Part shown: in pieces, positions 44,022 through 53,661 of the stretch | Position numbering within the stretch: the first letter of the stretch is position 1 | Layout of the letters: the number at the start of each line of letters is the position of its first letter | Assembly: GCF_000416235.1 (NCBI RefSeq) | Contig: NZ_ATLO01000004.1 | Span: 310,001 to 374,000, forward strand | Source: Pseudomonas sp. CFII64 | GTDB lineage: Bacteria > Pseudomonadota > Gammaproteobacteria > Pseudomonadales > Pseudomonadaceae | Length of the DNA stretch: 64,000 nt | Reading direction: 5' to 3' | Notes under the pieces: generated by a model | What the model saw: the letters and a program-made list of their open reading frames with translations, nothing else | Told to the model about the DNA's origin: nothing | Databases searched by the model: none | Made by a program: the position numbers and the translations under genes

Positions 44022-46484
44022 ATGAGGCAAAAGCGGATACTCGAAAAGCCCCGGCTGTTGGGCATTGTCTGGCCATTTATTGCTGTGGCGTTGTTCCAGG
44101 CGTTGCTTGGCTGCGTCAGCTTGTACACGCTGTCAGCCGTACGCAGCTATGTCGCCGGCGAAAGCCTTTGGTCCAAGGGGCAAAAGGATGCCATCTTTTA
44201 CTTGAGCCTTTACGCCAACAGCCGCGACGAACTCGATTACCTCAACTATCAACAGGCCATCGCCGTGCCCAAGGGCGGCCAGCTGGTCCGACTGGCATTG
44301 GACCAACCCAAGCCTGCGCTGGATCTTGCGCGCCAAGGCATTCTGCAAGGCGGCAATCATCCTGACGATGTCTCTGGAGTGATCTGGCTGTACCTGAACT
44401 TTCAGCACTACGGCTATATGCAAAAGGCTGTGAAACTGTGGGTTCTGGGTGACGAGTACCTGATGCAGCTGGATGATATTGCCCGCCAGATGCACGAGCG
44501 CATCAACTCGGGCGAAGCAACTTACAGCGATGCAGTGCGCTGGCGCGCCGAGATCAGCGCGATCAATGAACATGTGACACCTACGGCGAAAGCTTTTTCC
44601 GACGCGCTGGGCGCAGGCTCCAGGAGCATTTTGCGGCTGTTATTGATCGTCAACCTTGCGACTGCTGTGGTGTTGATCATTCTGGCCTTGTTGCGCACCG
44701 ACAAACTGCTCACCCAGCGCCACGCCTTCGCCGATGCCCTGGAAATCGAGAAGGAGCGGGCGCAAATCACCCTGGAATCCATCGGCGAAGGGGTCATCAC
44801 CACTGACGTCGAAGGCTCCATCGTCTACATGAACCCGGCGGCTGAAAGTCTGACCCACTGGAAGAATGGCCAGGCCAGCGGATTGCCTCTTGCGGCGTTA
44901 TTCAGCCTGCTTGACGAAAATGACCAGAAGGACAGCCATAGCCTGATCGAACGCATCCTCAGCGGCAAATTGATGGGCGGCAGCGAACACTCCAAATTGA
45001 TTCAGCGGCTCGACGGCAGCACCGTCTCGGTCGCTCTGGTGGGCTCGCCGATCCAGACCGATGGCAAGATCAGCGGTACCGTGCTGGTGCTGCACGACAT
45101 GACGCGAGAGCACCAATACATCGCCAATCTGTCCTGGCAGGCCACCCACGATGCATTGACCGGGCTTGCCAATCGGCGTGAGTTCGAGCAGCGCCTGGAT
45201 GTTGCGCTGATCGGTCTGGCCCGCCAGCCGAATCGGCATTCGGTGATGTACCTGGATCTTGATCAATTCAAATTGGTCAACGACACCAGCGGGCATGCGG
45301 CGGGTGATGAGCTGTTGCGGCATATCTGCGCGTTGTTGCAGCAAGGCCTGCGCGAAGGCGACACGCTCGCCAGACTGGGCGGCGACGAGTTCGGGATATT
45401 GCTGGAAGACTGTGCGCCGCAACGGGCGGAAGACATCGCCGAGACCCTGCGCCAGACCGTGCAAAGCCTGCATTTCGTCTGGAAAGGCCGGCCGTTTGTC
45501 ACCACCGTCAGCATCGGTCTGGTGCATATTTCTCACGTGCCGACCACCCTTGAGGCTGCGCTGCGTGCCGCTGACATGGCGTGCTACATGGCCAAGGAAA
45601 AGGGCCGTAATCGCGTGCAGGTCTATCACGCCGATGACTCAGAGGTTTCCGTGCGCTTCGGTGAGATGGCCTGGATCCAGCGTCTGCATCTGGCCCTGGA
45701 GGAAAACCGCTTCTGCCTGTATGCCCAGGAAATTTCTGACATCAGTCATGGCGGCGGGCAAGCGGGACATATCGAGATCCTGCTGCGTTTGCGTGACGAG
45801 TCCGGACGGATGATCCAGCCCGACAGTTTTATCCCGGCCGCCGAACGCTATGGCTTGATGACGACACTGGATCGCTGGGTGGTGCAGAACGTGTTCAAGA
45901 TCATCGCGCAATGTGCCGAGGATAAAAGCTACAGCGGCCCTCTGGTGGTGTGTGCGATCAATCTTTCCGGCTCCAGTATTGGTGACGATGCGTTTCTCGA
46001 ATTCCTGAAGCAGCAATTTCGCACCCATGGGATCGCGCCTTCTTCGATTTGCTTTGAAATTACCGAAACCAGCGCCATTGCCAATCTGGGAAGTGCAATT
46101 CGCTTCATTAGTGAATTGAAAAGCCTGGGATGCCAGTTTTCACTCGATGATTTTTGCGCCGGTATGTCGTCGTTTGCTTACCTCAAACACTTGCCTGTGG
46201 ACTTTTTGAAGATCGACGGAAGTTTTGTCAAAGACATGCTCGACAATCCCATCAATAGAGCTATGGTCGAAGTGATCAATCATATTGGTCATGTCATGGG
46301 CAAGCGCACCATTGCCGAGTTTGTCGAAACACCGGAAATTGAAGAGGCGTTGCGGGAAATCGGGGTGGACTTTGCGCAAGGATTTCTGATCGAACGTCCA
46401 GCAGTGTTTACCTGTGAAAGTCTGCGGCCCCGGCCGGTGCGGACCCAGACATTGCTGTTCAGCACGCCCGGAGTATTTCGCTGA
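44022..46484 (+). CDS. rbdA: RbdA-like membrane PAS-GGDEF-EAL protein (c-di-GMP turnover)
   Basis: Protein of 820 residues. Two membrane helices (about 15-37 and 205-227) enclose a periplasmic sensor. A PAS domain follows (about 245-370), then a GGDEF domain with GGDEF at residues 453-457 and an intact inhibitory RxxD site (REGD) five residues before it, then an EAL domain. The EAL motif reads HIEILLRL, with EIL instead of EAL, but the catalytic segments INLSGS, FEITETSA, DDFCAG, LKIDGSF and AEFVETPE are kept. In P. aeruginosa RbdA promotes biofilm dispersal mainly as a phosphodiesterase. Gene order with the ABC exporter matches. Confidence 0.9.
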   Translation: MRQKRILEKPRLLGIVWPFIAVALFQALLGCVSLYTLSAVRSYVAGESLWSKGQKDAIFYLSLYANSRDELDYLNYQQAIAVPKGGQLVRLALDQPKPALDLARQGILQGGNHPDDVSGVIWLYLNFQHYGYMQKAVKLWVLGDEYLMQLDDIARQMHERINSGEATYSDAVRWRAEISAINEHVTPTAKAFSDALGAGSRSILRLLLIVNLATAVVLIILALLRTDKLLTQRHAFADALEIEKERAQITLESIGEGVITTDVEGSIVYMNPAAESLTHWKNGQASGLPLAALFSLLDENDQKDSHSLIERILSGKLMGGSEHSKLIQRLDGSTVSVALVGSPIQTDGKISGTVLVLHDMTREHQYIANLSWQATHDALTGLANRREFEQRLDVALIGLARQPNRHSVMYLDLDQFKLVNDTSGHAAGDELLRHICALLQQGLREGDTLARLGGDEFGILLEDCAPQRAEDIAETLRQTVQSLHFVWKGRPFVTTVSIGLVHISHVPTTLEAALRAADMACYMAKEKGRNRVQVYHADDSEVSVRFGEMAWIQRLHLALEENRFCLYAQEISDISHGGGQAGHIEILLRLRDESGRMIQPDSFIPAAERYGLMTTLDRWVVQNVFKIIAQCAEDKSYSGPLVVCAINLSGSSIGDDAFLEFLKQQFRTHGIAPSSICFEITETSAIANLGSAIRFISELKSLGCQFSLDDFCAGMSSFAYLKHLPVDFLKIDGSFVKDMLDNPINRAMVEVINHIGHVMGKRTIAEFVETPEIEEALREIGVDFAQGFLIERPAVFTCESLRPRPVRTQTLLFSTPGVFR

Positions 46485-46521
46485 CCCCTACTGAAACCTA
46501 CACCAAAAAAGGAGCCACACA

Positions 46522-47307
46522 GTGATCGAAGTTTTCAGCAGAACCGGTCCGCTTATGGAAGCCAGTAGTTATCCAGTTTGGGCGCAGCAGCTAATCCAGG
46601 AGTGCAGCAGTGCCAAGGCCAGGGTCGTCGAACATGAGCTTTATCAACGTATGCGTGACGGCCAGCTTAGTTCGAAGATCATGCGCCAGTATTTGATTGG
46701 CGGTTGGCCGGTCGTTGAACAGTTCGCTGTATATATGGCCAACAATCTTGCCAAGACCCGCTTTGCCCGTCATCCCGGCGAGGACATGGCGCGGCGCTGG
46801 CTGATGCGCAATATCCGCGTGGAACTCAATCACGCCGATTACTGGATCAACTGGAGTGAGGCCCATAGCGTTTCCCTGGACGACCTGAAAGCACAGCGGG
46901 TATCGCCGCACTTACATGCGTTGAGTCATTGGTGCTGGCATACCAGTTCGGCCGATTCGCTGATCGTGGCAATCGCGGCCACCAACTATGCCATCGAGGG
47001 TGCCACGGGGGAATGGTCGGCAGTGGTGTGTTCCAGTGGCGAGTACGCGGAGTCGTTTCCGGAAGAGTCAAGAAAGCGCGCCATGAAGTGGCTCAAGATG
47101 CACGCGCAGTACGATGATTCGCACCCATGGGAGGCGCTGGAGATCATCTGTACCCTGGCGGGTAACAACCCGAGTCAGCAGTTGCAGGCTGAGTTGCGGC
47201 AGGCAGTCACCAAGAGTTATGACTATATGTTCCTGTTTTTGGAGCACTGCATGCAGCTGGACAAGACGGCAACGCATCGCGTGCGGGCGGTCGAGCTCCA
47301 GAGCTGA
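46522..47307 (+). CDS. TenA/PqqC-like heme-oxygenase-fold protein
   Basis: Protein of 261 residues, all-helical, related to the TenA/PqqC/iron-containing redox enzyme superfamily. Candidate metal ligands are Glu and His in VVEHELYQRM, VELNHADYW and YDDSHPWEALEII. TenA enzymes salvage thiamin pyrimidine; other relatives are diiron oxygenases; I cannot choose between these from sequence alone. A GTG start at 46522 follows an AGGAGCC site. The gene is close behind the RbdA-like gene (37 bp), and the diguanylate cyclase gene converges on it. Confidence 0.75.
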   Translation: MIEVFSRTGPLMEASSYPVWAQQLIQECSSAKARVVEHELYQRMRDGQLSSKIMRQYLIGGWPVVEQFAVYMANNLAKTRFARHPGEDMARRWLMRNIRVELNHADYWINWSEAHSVSLDDLKAQRVSPHLHALSHWCWHTSSADSLIVAIAATNYAIEGATGEWSAVVCSSGEYAESFPEESRKRAMKWLKMHAQYDDSHPWEALEIICTLAGNNPSQQLQAELRQAVTKSYDYMFLFLEHCMQLDKTATHRVRAVELQS

Positions 47308-47310
47308 GGA

Positions 47311-48252
47311 TTAACTGGCCATGGCCAGCCGATTACGGCCTTCGCGCTTTGCGACATAGAGGGCGGCATCGGCACGGCGCAACAGGCTGTCGGCGGACTC
47401 CGCTGGCAGCAGTGTCGAACAGCCGAGGCTGACGGTCAGCTCCAGCGGATGGTCCAGTATTGGGTAGATCAGGTCGTGTGCAGCCTGGCGCAGGCGCTCG
47501 CCGATCAATGCTGCGGATTCGCGCCCGGTGTTCGACAGCACAATCAGGAACTCTTCGCCGCCGTAGCGGAAGACCCGGTCGATATTGCGCAACTGCCCTT
47601 TGATCGCCAGGGAGATCGCCTTGAGCACTTCATCACCCGAGGAATGCCCGTAGGTATCGTTGACCTGCTTGAAGTGGTCGATGTCGAGCATCAGCAACGA
47701 CAACGGCTGCTTGTGGCGACGGGCAACCTCGATTTCCCGCGACAGGGTCTGGTCCATCGCAATCCGGTTGCCCGCGCCGGTCAGCGGATCGCGCAGGGCG
47801 CTCTGCGTGGCCGAACGGTACAGCAACGCATTGCGCATCGGGAACAGCAGGCAGGCCAGCAGCGACTCAAGGTCTGCGAGCTCTTGCTCGGTAAACCGTT
47901 GGTTACGCTGGAACAGCAGGGTTCCCAGGTATTCGCCTTCGTTACTCAGGCTGTAGTTCGCACTGTGATGGGAGCGCTCGCCAAGCTGCAGATGCAAATC
48001 GCTGTCACGATGGTCATAGGTCAGTGCACTGAGGGACATCCAGCGCTGTACGCCCTGGAAAAAAATCGACAGAACCCGTTCCACTTCCAGACTGGTCTGT
48101 AAATGCAGGCCGAGTTGGTGTATCAACTGGGGCAGGTCGACAGGCGGCGGTACGATGTGTTGACTTTGCCTATTACAAAAACCCAGTCGTTGCAATTTGG
48201 CGGCGTCGAAATCAATAGCGTTGGTATTGTTGGTCTGGGTAGGAGAAATCAT
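47311..48252 (-). CDS. GGDEF diguanylate cyclase
   Basis: Protein of 313 residues. The N-terminal half (about 1-150) has the pattern of a GAF-like sensor (LQTSLEVERVLSIFFQGVQRW and SNEGEYLGTLLF). The C-terminal half is a GGDEF domain with GGEEF preceded by an intact inhibitory RxxD site (RNID). It has no membrane helix. It makes c-di-GMP from two GTP. The ATG at 48252 is chosen because the long upstream extension of the frame has no domain character. In P. aeruginosa I recall a similar cyclase not far from the yciK-mupP-ubiG genes (PA3177), as here. Confidence 0.9.
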   Translation of the reverse strand: MISPTQTNNTNAIDFDAAKLQRLGFCNRQSQHIVPPPVDLPQLIHQLGLHLQTSLEVERVLSIFFQGVQRWMSLSALTYDHRDSDLHLQLGERSHHSANYSLSNEGEYLGTLLFQRNQRFTEQELADLESLLACLLFPMRNALLYRSATQSALRDPLTGAGNRIAMDQTLSREIEVARRHKQPLSLLMLDIDHFKQVNDTYGHSSGDEVLKAISLAIKGQLRNIDRVFRYGGEEFLIVLSNTGRESAALIGERLRQAAHDLIYPILDHPLELTVSLGCSTLLPAESADSLLRRADAALYVAKREGRNRLAMAS

Positions 48253-48485
48253 GGTCTCACTCCTCAGCACATATTGCTGGCTTGGCTCGGTTAGAGCGAA
48301 ACTTATGCAATCAAGTTCATTTATATATATGACTTTGAGTTCAGATAGATATTGAACCGAATTGCCAAATGCTGGTCGGCCGGCGACAGTTAAATGACAG
48401 TAAGAGTGAGCCAGATATTTGACTGGCACTTACCAGGGTAATGTGCACCCTGGCAAATGCCTGTAACCATTGTTGATCAAACAGC

Positions 48486-49226
48486 TTATTGGGCGTTGTA
48501 AGCCTGGCCGTTTACCCCTGTGCTGTCGGGGCCCATCAAGTACAGATAGACCGGCATGATTGCTTCCGGCGTCGGGTTGTTCAGCGGGTTTTCAGCGGGA
48601 TAGGCATGGGCACGCATGCTGGTGCGGGTCGCGCCGGGGTTGATGCTGTTGGAACGCACCGCTGCGACGGTGTCGAGTTCGTCGGCGAGGGTTTGCATCA
48701 GGCCTTCAGTGGCGAACTTGGACACGCCATAAGCGCCCCAGTAAGCGCGACCCTTGCGTCCGACGCTGCTGGAGGTGAACACCACCGATGCATCCGTGGA
48801 CAGTTTGAGCAGCGGCAACAGCGTGCTGGTCAGCATGAACATCGCGTTGACGTTGATCTGCATGACGCGCATGAAGTTCTCGCCGGACAACTGCTCCAGA
48901 GGCGTGCGCGGGCCGATGATCGACGCGTTGTGCAGCAGTCCGTCCAGGTGACCGAATTCAGTTTCGATCATTGCTGCCAGTTCATCGTATTGATGCGGCT
49001 GGGCAGTTTCCAGGTTGAACGGGATCACCACCGGCTGAGGATGGCCCGCCGCTTCGATTTCGTCATAGATCTGGGTCAGATTGGCTTCGGTCTTGCCCAG
49101 TAGCAGCACGGTCGCGCCGTGGGCTGCGTAGGTTCTGGCAGCCGCAGCACCGATGCCGCGACCGGCACCGGTCACAAGAATTATCCGACCAGTCAGCAGG
49201 TCAGGGCGAGGGGAGTAGTCGAACAT
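48486..49226 (-). CDS. yciK: Short-chain dehydrogenase YciK
   Basis: Enzyme of 246 residues of the classical SDR family. The cofactor motif TGAGRGIG is at residues 20-27, the catalytic serine is in VVFTSSSVG, and the Tyr-x3-Lys is in YWGAYGVSK. The sequence starts MFDYSPRPDLLTGRIILVTG and ends VNGQAYNAQ, which matches the YciK group; the substrate is unknown. It is followed on the minus strand by the diguanylate cyclase gene after 233 bp. mupP lies upstream across a compound repeat. Confidence 0.88.
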   Translation of the reverse strand: MFDYSPRPDLLTGRIILVTGAGRGIGAAAARTYAAHGATVLLLGKTEANLTQIYDEIEAAGHPQPVVIPFNLETAQPHQYDELAAMIETEFGHLDGLLHNASIIGPRTPLEQLSGENFMRVMQINVNAMFMLTSTLLPLLKLSTDASVVFTSSSVGRKGRAYWGAYGVSKFATEGLMQTLADELDTVAAVRSNSINPGATRTSMRAHAYPAENPLNNPTPEAIMPVYLYLMGPDSTGVNGQAYNAQ

Positions 49227-49261
49227 GGGTTACCTCTTTAATTCGTACGCGACGAAATTAC

Positions 49262-49373
49262 TCCGTTGGAGCAAGGCTGCTGCAGGACCGACTTTAGCCG
49301 GGAGGGAAATTCACGCCTTCGCGACTAAAGTCGCTCCTACGGCCGATTGGCGGGCAAGCCTCGCTCCAACGGA
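49262..49373. repeat. Nested compound palindrome between yciK and mupP
   Basis: Outer arms TCCGTTGGAGCAAGGCT (49262-49278) and AGCCTCGCTCCAACGGA (49357-49373) are inverse copies with one mismatch; the right part also carries the GCGGGCAAGCCTCGCTC core seen in the other REP elements. Inside them sits a second palindrome of another type, ACCGACTTTAGCC...GCGACTAAAGTCGCTCCTAC (about 49287-49340). It looks like one element inserted in another. Confidence 0.75.
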
Positions 49374-49392
49374 TCCTGCATTCAAATGAGTC

Positions 49393-50064
49393 TCAGCACC
49401 CGCACAGTGCGTTATCCAGCACCTTGCGCAGGTCCAGCGGATGATCGACCACCACATCCGCACCCCAATGATCGGGATTGTCATGGGGATGGATATAGCC
49501 GTAACGCACCGCTGCAGTCTTGGTGCCAGCATCGCGACCGGATTCGATGTCGCGCAGGTCGTCACCGACAAACAGCACGCTGGCCGGGTCGAGGTCGAGC
49601 ATCTTGCAAGCCAGGATCAGCGGTTCCGGGTGGGGTTTGCTATGGGTGACGTGATCCGGGCAGATCAGCAGCGCCGAGCGCTCCGCCAACCCAAGCTGCT
49701 CCATGATCGGCTGGGCGAAGCGCACCGGTTTGTTGGTGACCACGCCCCAGATCAGATTGGCTTTTTCGATATCCGCCAGCAGTTCGGCCATGCCATCAAA
49801 CAGTTTGCTGTGGACCGCACAGTCCCGCTGGTAGCGCTCAAGAAATTCCAGACGCAGCGCCTCGAACTCTTCGGCATTGGGGGAAAGGGCGAACGCCGCC
49901 GCGACCATCGCCTTGGCGCCGCCGGAAACTTCATCACGAATCAGTTTGTCGTCTACCGCCGGCAGGCCTCGTTCCGCCAACATCGCCTGACAAATGGCGA
50001 TGAAGTCCGGAGCGGTGTCGAGCAGGGTGCCGTCCATATCGAATAGAACCGCTCTCAAGCGCAT
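49393..50064 (-). CDS. mupP: N-acetylmuramic acid 6-phosphate phosphatase MupP
   Basis: HAD-superfamily phosphatase of 223 residues. The nucleophile and acid pair are Asp9 and Asp11 in DMDGTLLDT, the lysine lies in [10 protein letters not shown], and the magnesium aspartates are in [16 protein letters not shown]. In Pseudomonas MupP dephosphorylates MurNAc-6-phosphate in the cell-wall recycling route that makes UDP-MurNAc without de novo MurA, which gives intrinsic fosfomycin tolerance. Many genomes annotate it as phosphoglycolate phosphatase. It lies three bases after ubiG on the same strand, as in P. aeruginosa. Confidence 0.9.
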   Translation of the reverse strand: MRLRAVLFDMDGTLLDTAPDFIAICQAMLAERGLPAVDDKLIRDEVSGGAKAMVAAAFALSPNAEEFEALRLEFLERYQRDCAVHSKLFDGMAELLADIEKANLIWGVVTNKPVRFAQPIMEQLGLAERSALLICPDHVTHSKPHPEPLILACKMLDLDPASVLFVGDDLRDIESGRDAGTKTAAVRYGYIHPHDNPDHWGADVVVDHPLDLRKVLDNALCGC

Positions 50065-50067
50065 GGT

Positions 50068-50766
50068 TTACGCCTCCCGCAGGGTCTGGATCATGTAGTT
50101 GACGTCGACATCCGCAGCCAGCTTGTAATGCTTGGTCAGCGGGTTGTACGTCAGGCCGATGATGTCCTTGACCTGCAGGCCGGCAGCCCGGCTCCAGGCG
50201 CCCAGTTCGGAAGGGCGGATGAATTTCTTGAAGTCGTGAGTGCCGCGCGGCAGCAGGCCCATGATGTATTCGGCGCCGACAATGGCGAACAGATACGCCT
50301 TGGGATTACGGTTGATGGTCGAGAAGAACACCTGGCCGCCGGGTTTGACCATGCGGAAACAGGCACGAATGACCGACGATGGGTCCGGCACGTGCTCCAG
50401 CATCTCCAGACAAGTCACTACGTCGAACTGCTCAGGCAGCTCTTCGGCCAGGTCTTCGGCGGTGATCTGCCGATATTCGACGCTGACTCCGGATTCCAGC
50501 TGGTGCAGTCGAGCCACCGCCAGAGGCGCTTCGCCCATGTCGATCCCGGTAACTGTCGCGCCGCGCAGGGCCATGGCTTCGCTGAGGATGCCGCCGCCAC
50601 AGCCGACGTCGAGCACTTTCTTGCCCGCCAGATTGACGCGCTCGTCGATCCAGTTCACGCGCAGTGGATTGATATCGTGCAGCGGCTTGAATTCGCTGTT
50701 GCGATCCCACCAGCGATGGGCAAGGGCTTCGAATTTGGCGATTTCAGCGTGGTCGACGTTGCTCAT
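50068..50766 (-). CDS. ubiG: Ubiquinone biosynthesis O-methyltransferase
   Basis: SAM-dependent methyltransferase of 232 residues that methylates two hydroxyls in ubiquinone synthesis. Motif I is [16 protein letters not shown] at about residues 50-65. The conserved HRWWD segment near the N-terminus and the [14 protein letters not shown] end are UbiG features. The ATG at 50766 fits the family start [20 protein letters not shown]; the frame is open further upstream without support. It is the first gene of a leftward unit ubiG-mupP-(yciK), 62 bp downstream of mtaD. Confidence 0.95.
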   Translation of the reverse strand: MSNVDHAEIAKFEALAHRWWDRNSEFKPLHDINPLRVNWIDERVNLAGKKVLDVGCGGGILSEAMALRGATVTGIDMGEAPLAVARLHQLESGVSVEYRQITAEDLAEELPEQFDVVTCLEMLEHVPDPSSVIRACFRMVKPGGQVFFSTINRNPKAYLFAIVGAEYIMGLLPRGTHDFKKFIRPSELGAWSRAAGLQVKDIIGLTYNPLTKHYKLAADVDVNYMIQTLREA

Positions 50767-50828
50767 GGGAAGTCCTCTCAAACTTGGAAAATCGTGTCGC
50801 CGGGCTGGCAATGGGTGTCAGCGTGGCT

Positions 50829-52160
50829 TTAATCGGTGTGGCCTGAAATGCGCTGGCCCCAGGCTTTGGCGGTTTCGCACAGCGCCTGTTCATCCATGCG
50901 CGTCAAGCTGCGGTTTGCCAGCAGCTGCTTGCCAGCCACCCAGACATGGCTCACGCAGTCGCGGCCGGTGGCATATATAAGCTGCGATACCGGATCGTAA
51001 ATCGGTTGCTGGGCCAGGCCGCTCAGATCGAAGGCGACGATATCGGCCGCCTTGCCAATCTCCAGCGAACCGGTGACCTGCGCAATGCCCAACGCACGCG
51101 CGCCATTCAGAGTCGCCATGCGCAAGGCGCGATGGGCGTCCAGCGCCGTGGCAGAGCCCGCGACCGCTTTGGCCAATAACGCTGCGGTGCGTGTTTCGCC
51201 CAGCAAATCCAGATCGTTGTTGCTGGCCGCACCATCGGTGCCTACTGCTACATTGACGCCAGCCTGCCACAGACGTTCGACCGGGCAGAAGCCGCTGGCC
51301 AGTTTCAGGTTCGACTCAGGGCAATGAATGACGCTGGAGTTGCTTTCTACCAGCAAAGCCAGGTCTTCATCGCTGATTTGCGTCATGTGCACGGCCTGAA
51401 AGCGCGGCCCGAGCATGCCCAGGCGACTCAGGCGGGCCAGCGGCCGCTCGCCGCTCAGCTCAACAGCTTGCCCGACTTCAAAGGCCGTTTCGTGAACGTG
51501 CATCTGAATCATCGCGTCGAGTTCATCAGCAATGACCCGGATCTTCTCCAGGTTGTCATCGCCGATGGTGTATGGCGCGTGGGGGCCGAATGCGACTGTT
51601 ATGCGCGGATGATGGATCAGGTCGTTGAACAGCTCGACGCCGGTGTGCAGCGCTTCGTCGGTGGTGCGGGCGCCGGGAATCGGGAAATCCAGCACCGGTA
51701 CGGTAATTTGCGCACGCATGCCGCTGACATGCACGCGATCGGCGGCAACTTTCGGGAAGAAGTACATGTCCGAAAAACAGGTGATGCCACCTTTTATCTG
51801 CTCGGCAATCGCCAGGTCGGTGCCGTCGCGGACAAAGTCTTCGTCGACCCATTTACCTTCGGCGGGCCAGATGTGTTCTTCCAGCCACGTCATCAACGGC
51901 AAATCGTCGGCCAGGCCACGAAACAACGTCATCGCCGCGTGGCCGTGGGCGTTGATCAGGCCAGGGCTGAGCAATATGCCCGGCAACTCCAGGGTTTCCA
52001 GCGTCGCTTGCCTGATCGCTTCGGCGCGTGGACCGATATAGACGATACAGCCGTCACGAATACCCAGGCCGTGCTCCTTGAGCACCACGCCGGCAGGTTC
52101 GACCGGCACCAGCCAGGTGGGCAGGAGCAGGAGATCGAGAGGCGCTGAAGGGTTGGGCAT
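50829..52160 (-). CDS. mtaD: TRZ/ATZ-family hydrolase, probable 5-methylthioadenosine deaminase
   Basis: Amidohydrolase of 443 residues. The metal-binding HxH is in [13 protein letters not shown], with further histidines in VHETAFEV and GPHAPYTIG, and the metal Asp in [13 protein letters not shown]. aeruginosa has a protein in the same place that deaminates 5'-methylthioadenosine to methylthioinosine. The divergent mtnA gene acts later in the same salvage route, which supports the name over generic guanine or S-adenosylhomocysteine deaminase. The ATG at 52160 gives normal length. Confidence 0.85.
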   Translation of the reverse strand: MPNPSAPLDLLLLPTWLVPVEPAGVVLKEHGLGIRDGCIVYIGPRAEAIRQATLETLELPGILLSPGLINAHGHAAMTLFRGLADDLPLMTWLEEHIWPAEGKWVDEDFVRDGTDLAIAEQIKGGITCFSDMYFFPKVAADRVHVSGMRAQITVPVLDFPIPGARTTDEALHTGVELFNDLIHHPRITVAFGPHAPYTIGDDNLEKIRVIADELDAMIQMHVHETAFEVGQAVELSGERPLARLSRLGMLGPRFQAVHMTQISDEDLALLVESNSSVIHCPESNLKLASGFCPVERLWQAGVNVAVGTDGAASNNDLDLLGETRTAALLAKAVAGSATALDAHRALRMATLNGARALGIAQVTGSLEIGKAADIVAFDLSGLAQQPIYDPVSQLIYATGRDCVSHVWVAGKQLLANRSLTRMDEQALCETAKAWGQRISGHTD

Positions 52161-52227
52161 GACGGGTTTTCCAGAGCTTATTGCAGGGACGGCGAAGTAT
52201 ACCCGAGCGTCTTCGCAGGCGGCTCGC

Positions 52228-52233
52228 TATAAT
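52228..52233 (+). promoter_or_regulatory. Predicted -10 box for mtnA
   Basis: TATAAT is a perfect match to the sigma-70 -10 consensus and lies about 47 bp upstream of the mtnA start, in the divergent space shared with mtaD. No strong -35 hexamer is seen at 16-18 bp. Confidence 0.5.
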
Positions 52234-52279
52234 CGGCGGCTTTTGGTGTCCGGCATTGGTTTTTAGTATGGGGTGTGCA

Positions 52280-53356
52280 ATGCGCGATCGACTTATGGCT
52301 GCGGAGAAGGTGAAAGCCATCGATTGGCGGGATGACGCTCTTCATCTGCTGGATCAGCGGGTGCTGCCGTTCCAGGAAATCTGGCTGGCCTATACCTGTG
52401 CCGCGGGAGTCGCCGAGGCGATTCGTTCGATGGTGGTACGCGGCGCGCCGGCAATTGGTATCAGCGCCGCCTATGGCGTGGTGTTGGGCGCGCGCGCGCG
52501 GATTGCGGCGGGCGGCGATTGGGTGGCTGCGCTAGAGGAAGATTTCCAGGTGCTGGCGGATTCGCGCCCCACGGCAGTCAATCTGTTCTGGGCGCTGAAC
52601 CGCATGCGTGACCGGCTGCAGCGCGTCAAGCACAGCGATGATGCGTTGCAGGCACTGGAAGCCGAGGCGGTGGCGATTCACCTGAGTGATCGGGAAGCCA
52701 ACCTGACCATGGCGCAATTGGGCGCCGACCTGATCCGCAAGCATCAAGGCAATCTGCAGACCGTGCTGACTCACTGCAATACCGGCGCACTGGCCACCGG
52801 TGGTTTCGGTACGGCCCTGGGCGTGATCCGCGCGGCATACCTGGAAGGCATGATCGAACGGGTCTACGCCGATGAAACCCGGCCATGGTTGCAAGGCTCG
52901 CGACTCACCGCCTGGGAACTGGCCAACGAAGGCATTCCGGTAACGCTCAACGCCGATTCGGCCGCGGCGCACCTGATGCGCACCAAAGGTATCACCTGGG
53001 TGATTGTCGGCGCGGACCGGATCACCGCCAACGGCGACGTGGCAAACAAGATCGGCACCTACCAACTGGCCGTCGCCGCCATGCATCACGGCGTGCGCTT
53101 CATGGTCGTTGCCCCGAGTTCGACCATCGACATGGACACCGCCAGCGGCGAAGACATCGTCATCGAAGAGCGCGACGGTCGCGAACTGCTGGAAATCGGC
53201 GGGCAACGGGTCGGTGCGGATGTCGATGCGTTCAATCCGGTGTTTGATGTGACCCCGGCTGATCTGATTGACGCGATCGTGACTGAAAAGGGCATCGTCG
53301 AGCGCCCGGATGCCGCGAAAATGACTCAATTGATGTGTCGCAAACGCCTGCATTGA
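52280..53356 (+). CDS. mtnA: S-methyl-5-thioribose-1-phosphate isomerase
   Basis: Enzyme of 358 residues that opens methylthioribose-1-phosphate to the ribulose form in methionine salvage. Hallmarks are [17 protein letters not shown], the catalytic cysteine in [19 protein letters not shown], and the catalytic Asp in [18 protein letters not shown]. The ATG at 52280 yields the normal family length and agrees with the TATAAT box 47 bp upstream; the frame remains open back to 52181. It is divergent from mtaD, so both ends of this salvage branch are controlled from one region. Confidence 0.95.
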   Translation: MRDRLMAAEKVKAIDWRDDALHLLDQRVLPFQEIWLAYTCAAGVAEAIRSMVVRGAPAIGISAAYGVVLGARARIAAGGDWVAALEEDFQVLADSRPTAVNLFWALNRMRDRLQRVKHSDDALQALEAEAVAIHLSDREANLTMAQLGADLIRKHQGNLQTVLTHCNTGALATGGFGTALGVIRAAYLEGMIERVYADETRPWLQGSRLTAWELANEGIPVTLNADSAAAHLMRTKGITWVIVGADRITANGDVANKIGTYQLAVAAMHHGVRFMVVAPSSTIDMDTASGEDIVIEERDGRELLEIGGQRVGADVDAFNPVFDVTPADLIDAIVTEKGIVERPDAAKMTQLMCRKRLH

Positions 53357-53661
53357 GTGCTTTGTTGCGCGATCAGTCGTTTGTCTTGAGTGGGCTATGC
53401 GGTCCTGTAAGCGTTTCTCAGGCGTCTTACAGTAGCGTGGCTCATTTTCAGGGCTTTCAAAGGATAGGTGCGTAGCGGCGTTTGTGGTAACATCCGGCGG
53501 TTTCCAAGGGCGCTATTCGTAGCCGCCCTTACTGCGCAGATCCAGAGCTTAACTCGTTGATTTGTCGTAAGTCGTTGCCAGGCAAATGCCAGCAGCGGCG
53601 AGCTTCGTTCGTCCCGCATGGATGTGACGAAGTTTCACCAGAAAAAGGAATCAGGCTTCTC
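53357..53661 (+). promoter_or_regulatory. 305-bp leader and promoter region of gyrA
   Basis: No gene fits here. A TAACAT at 53488-53493 is a possible -10 box but lacks a clear -35. Just after it lies an imperfect hairpin AAGGGCGCT/AGCCGCCCTT (53506-53530) that would sit in the gyrA 5' untranslated region. The ribosome site GAAAAAGGAATCAGG precedes the gyrA ATG. Confidence 0.5.
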
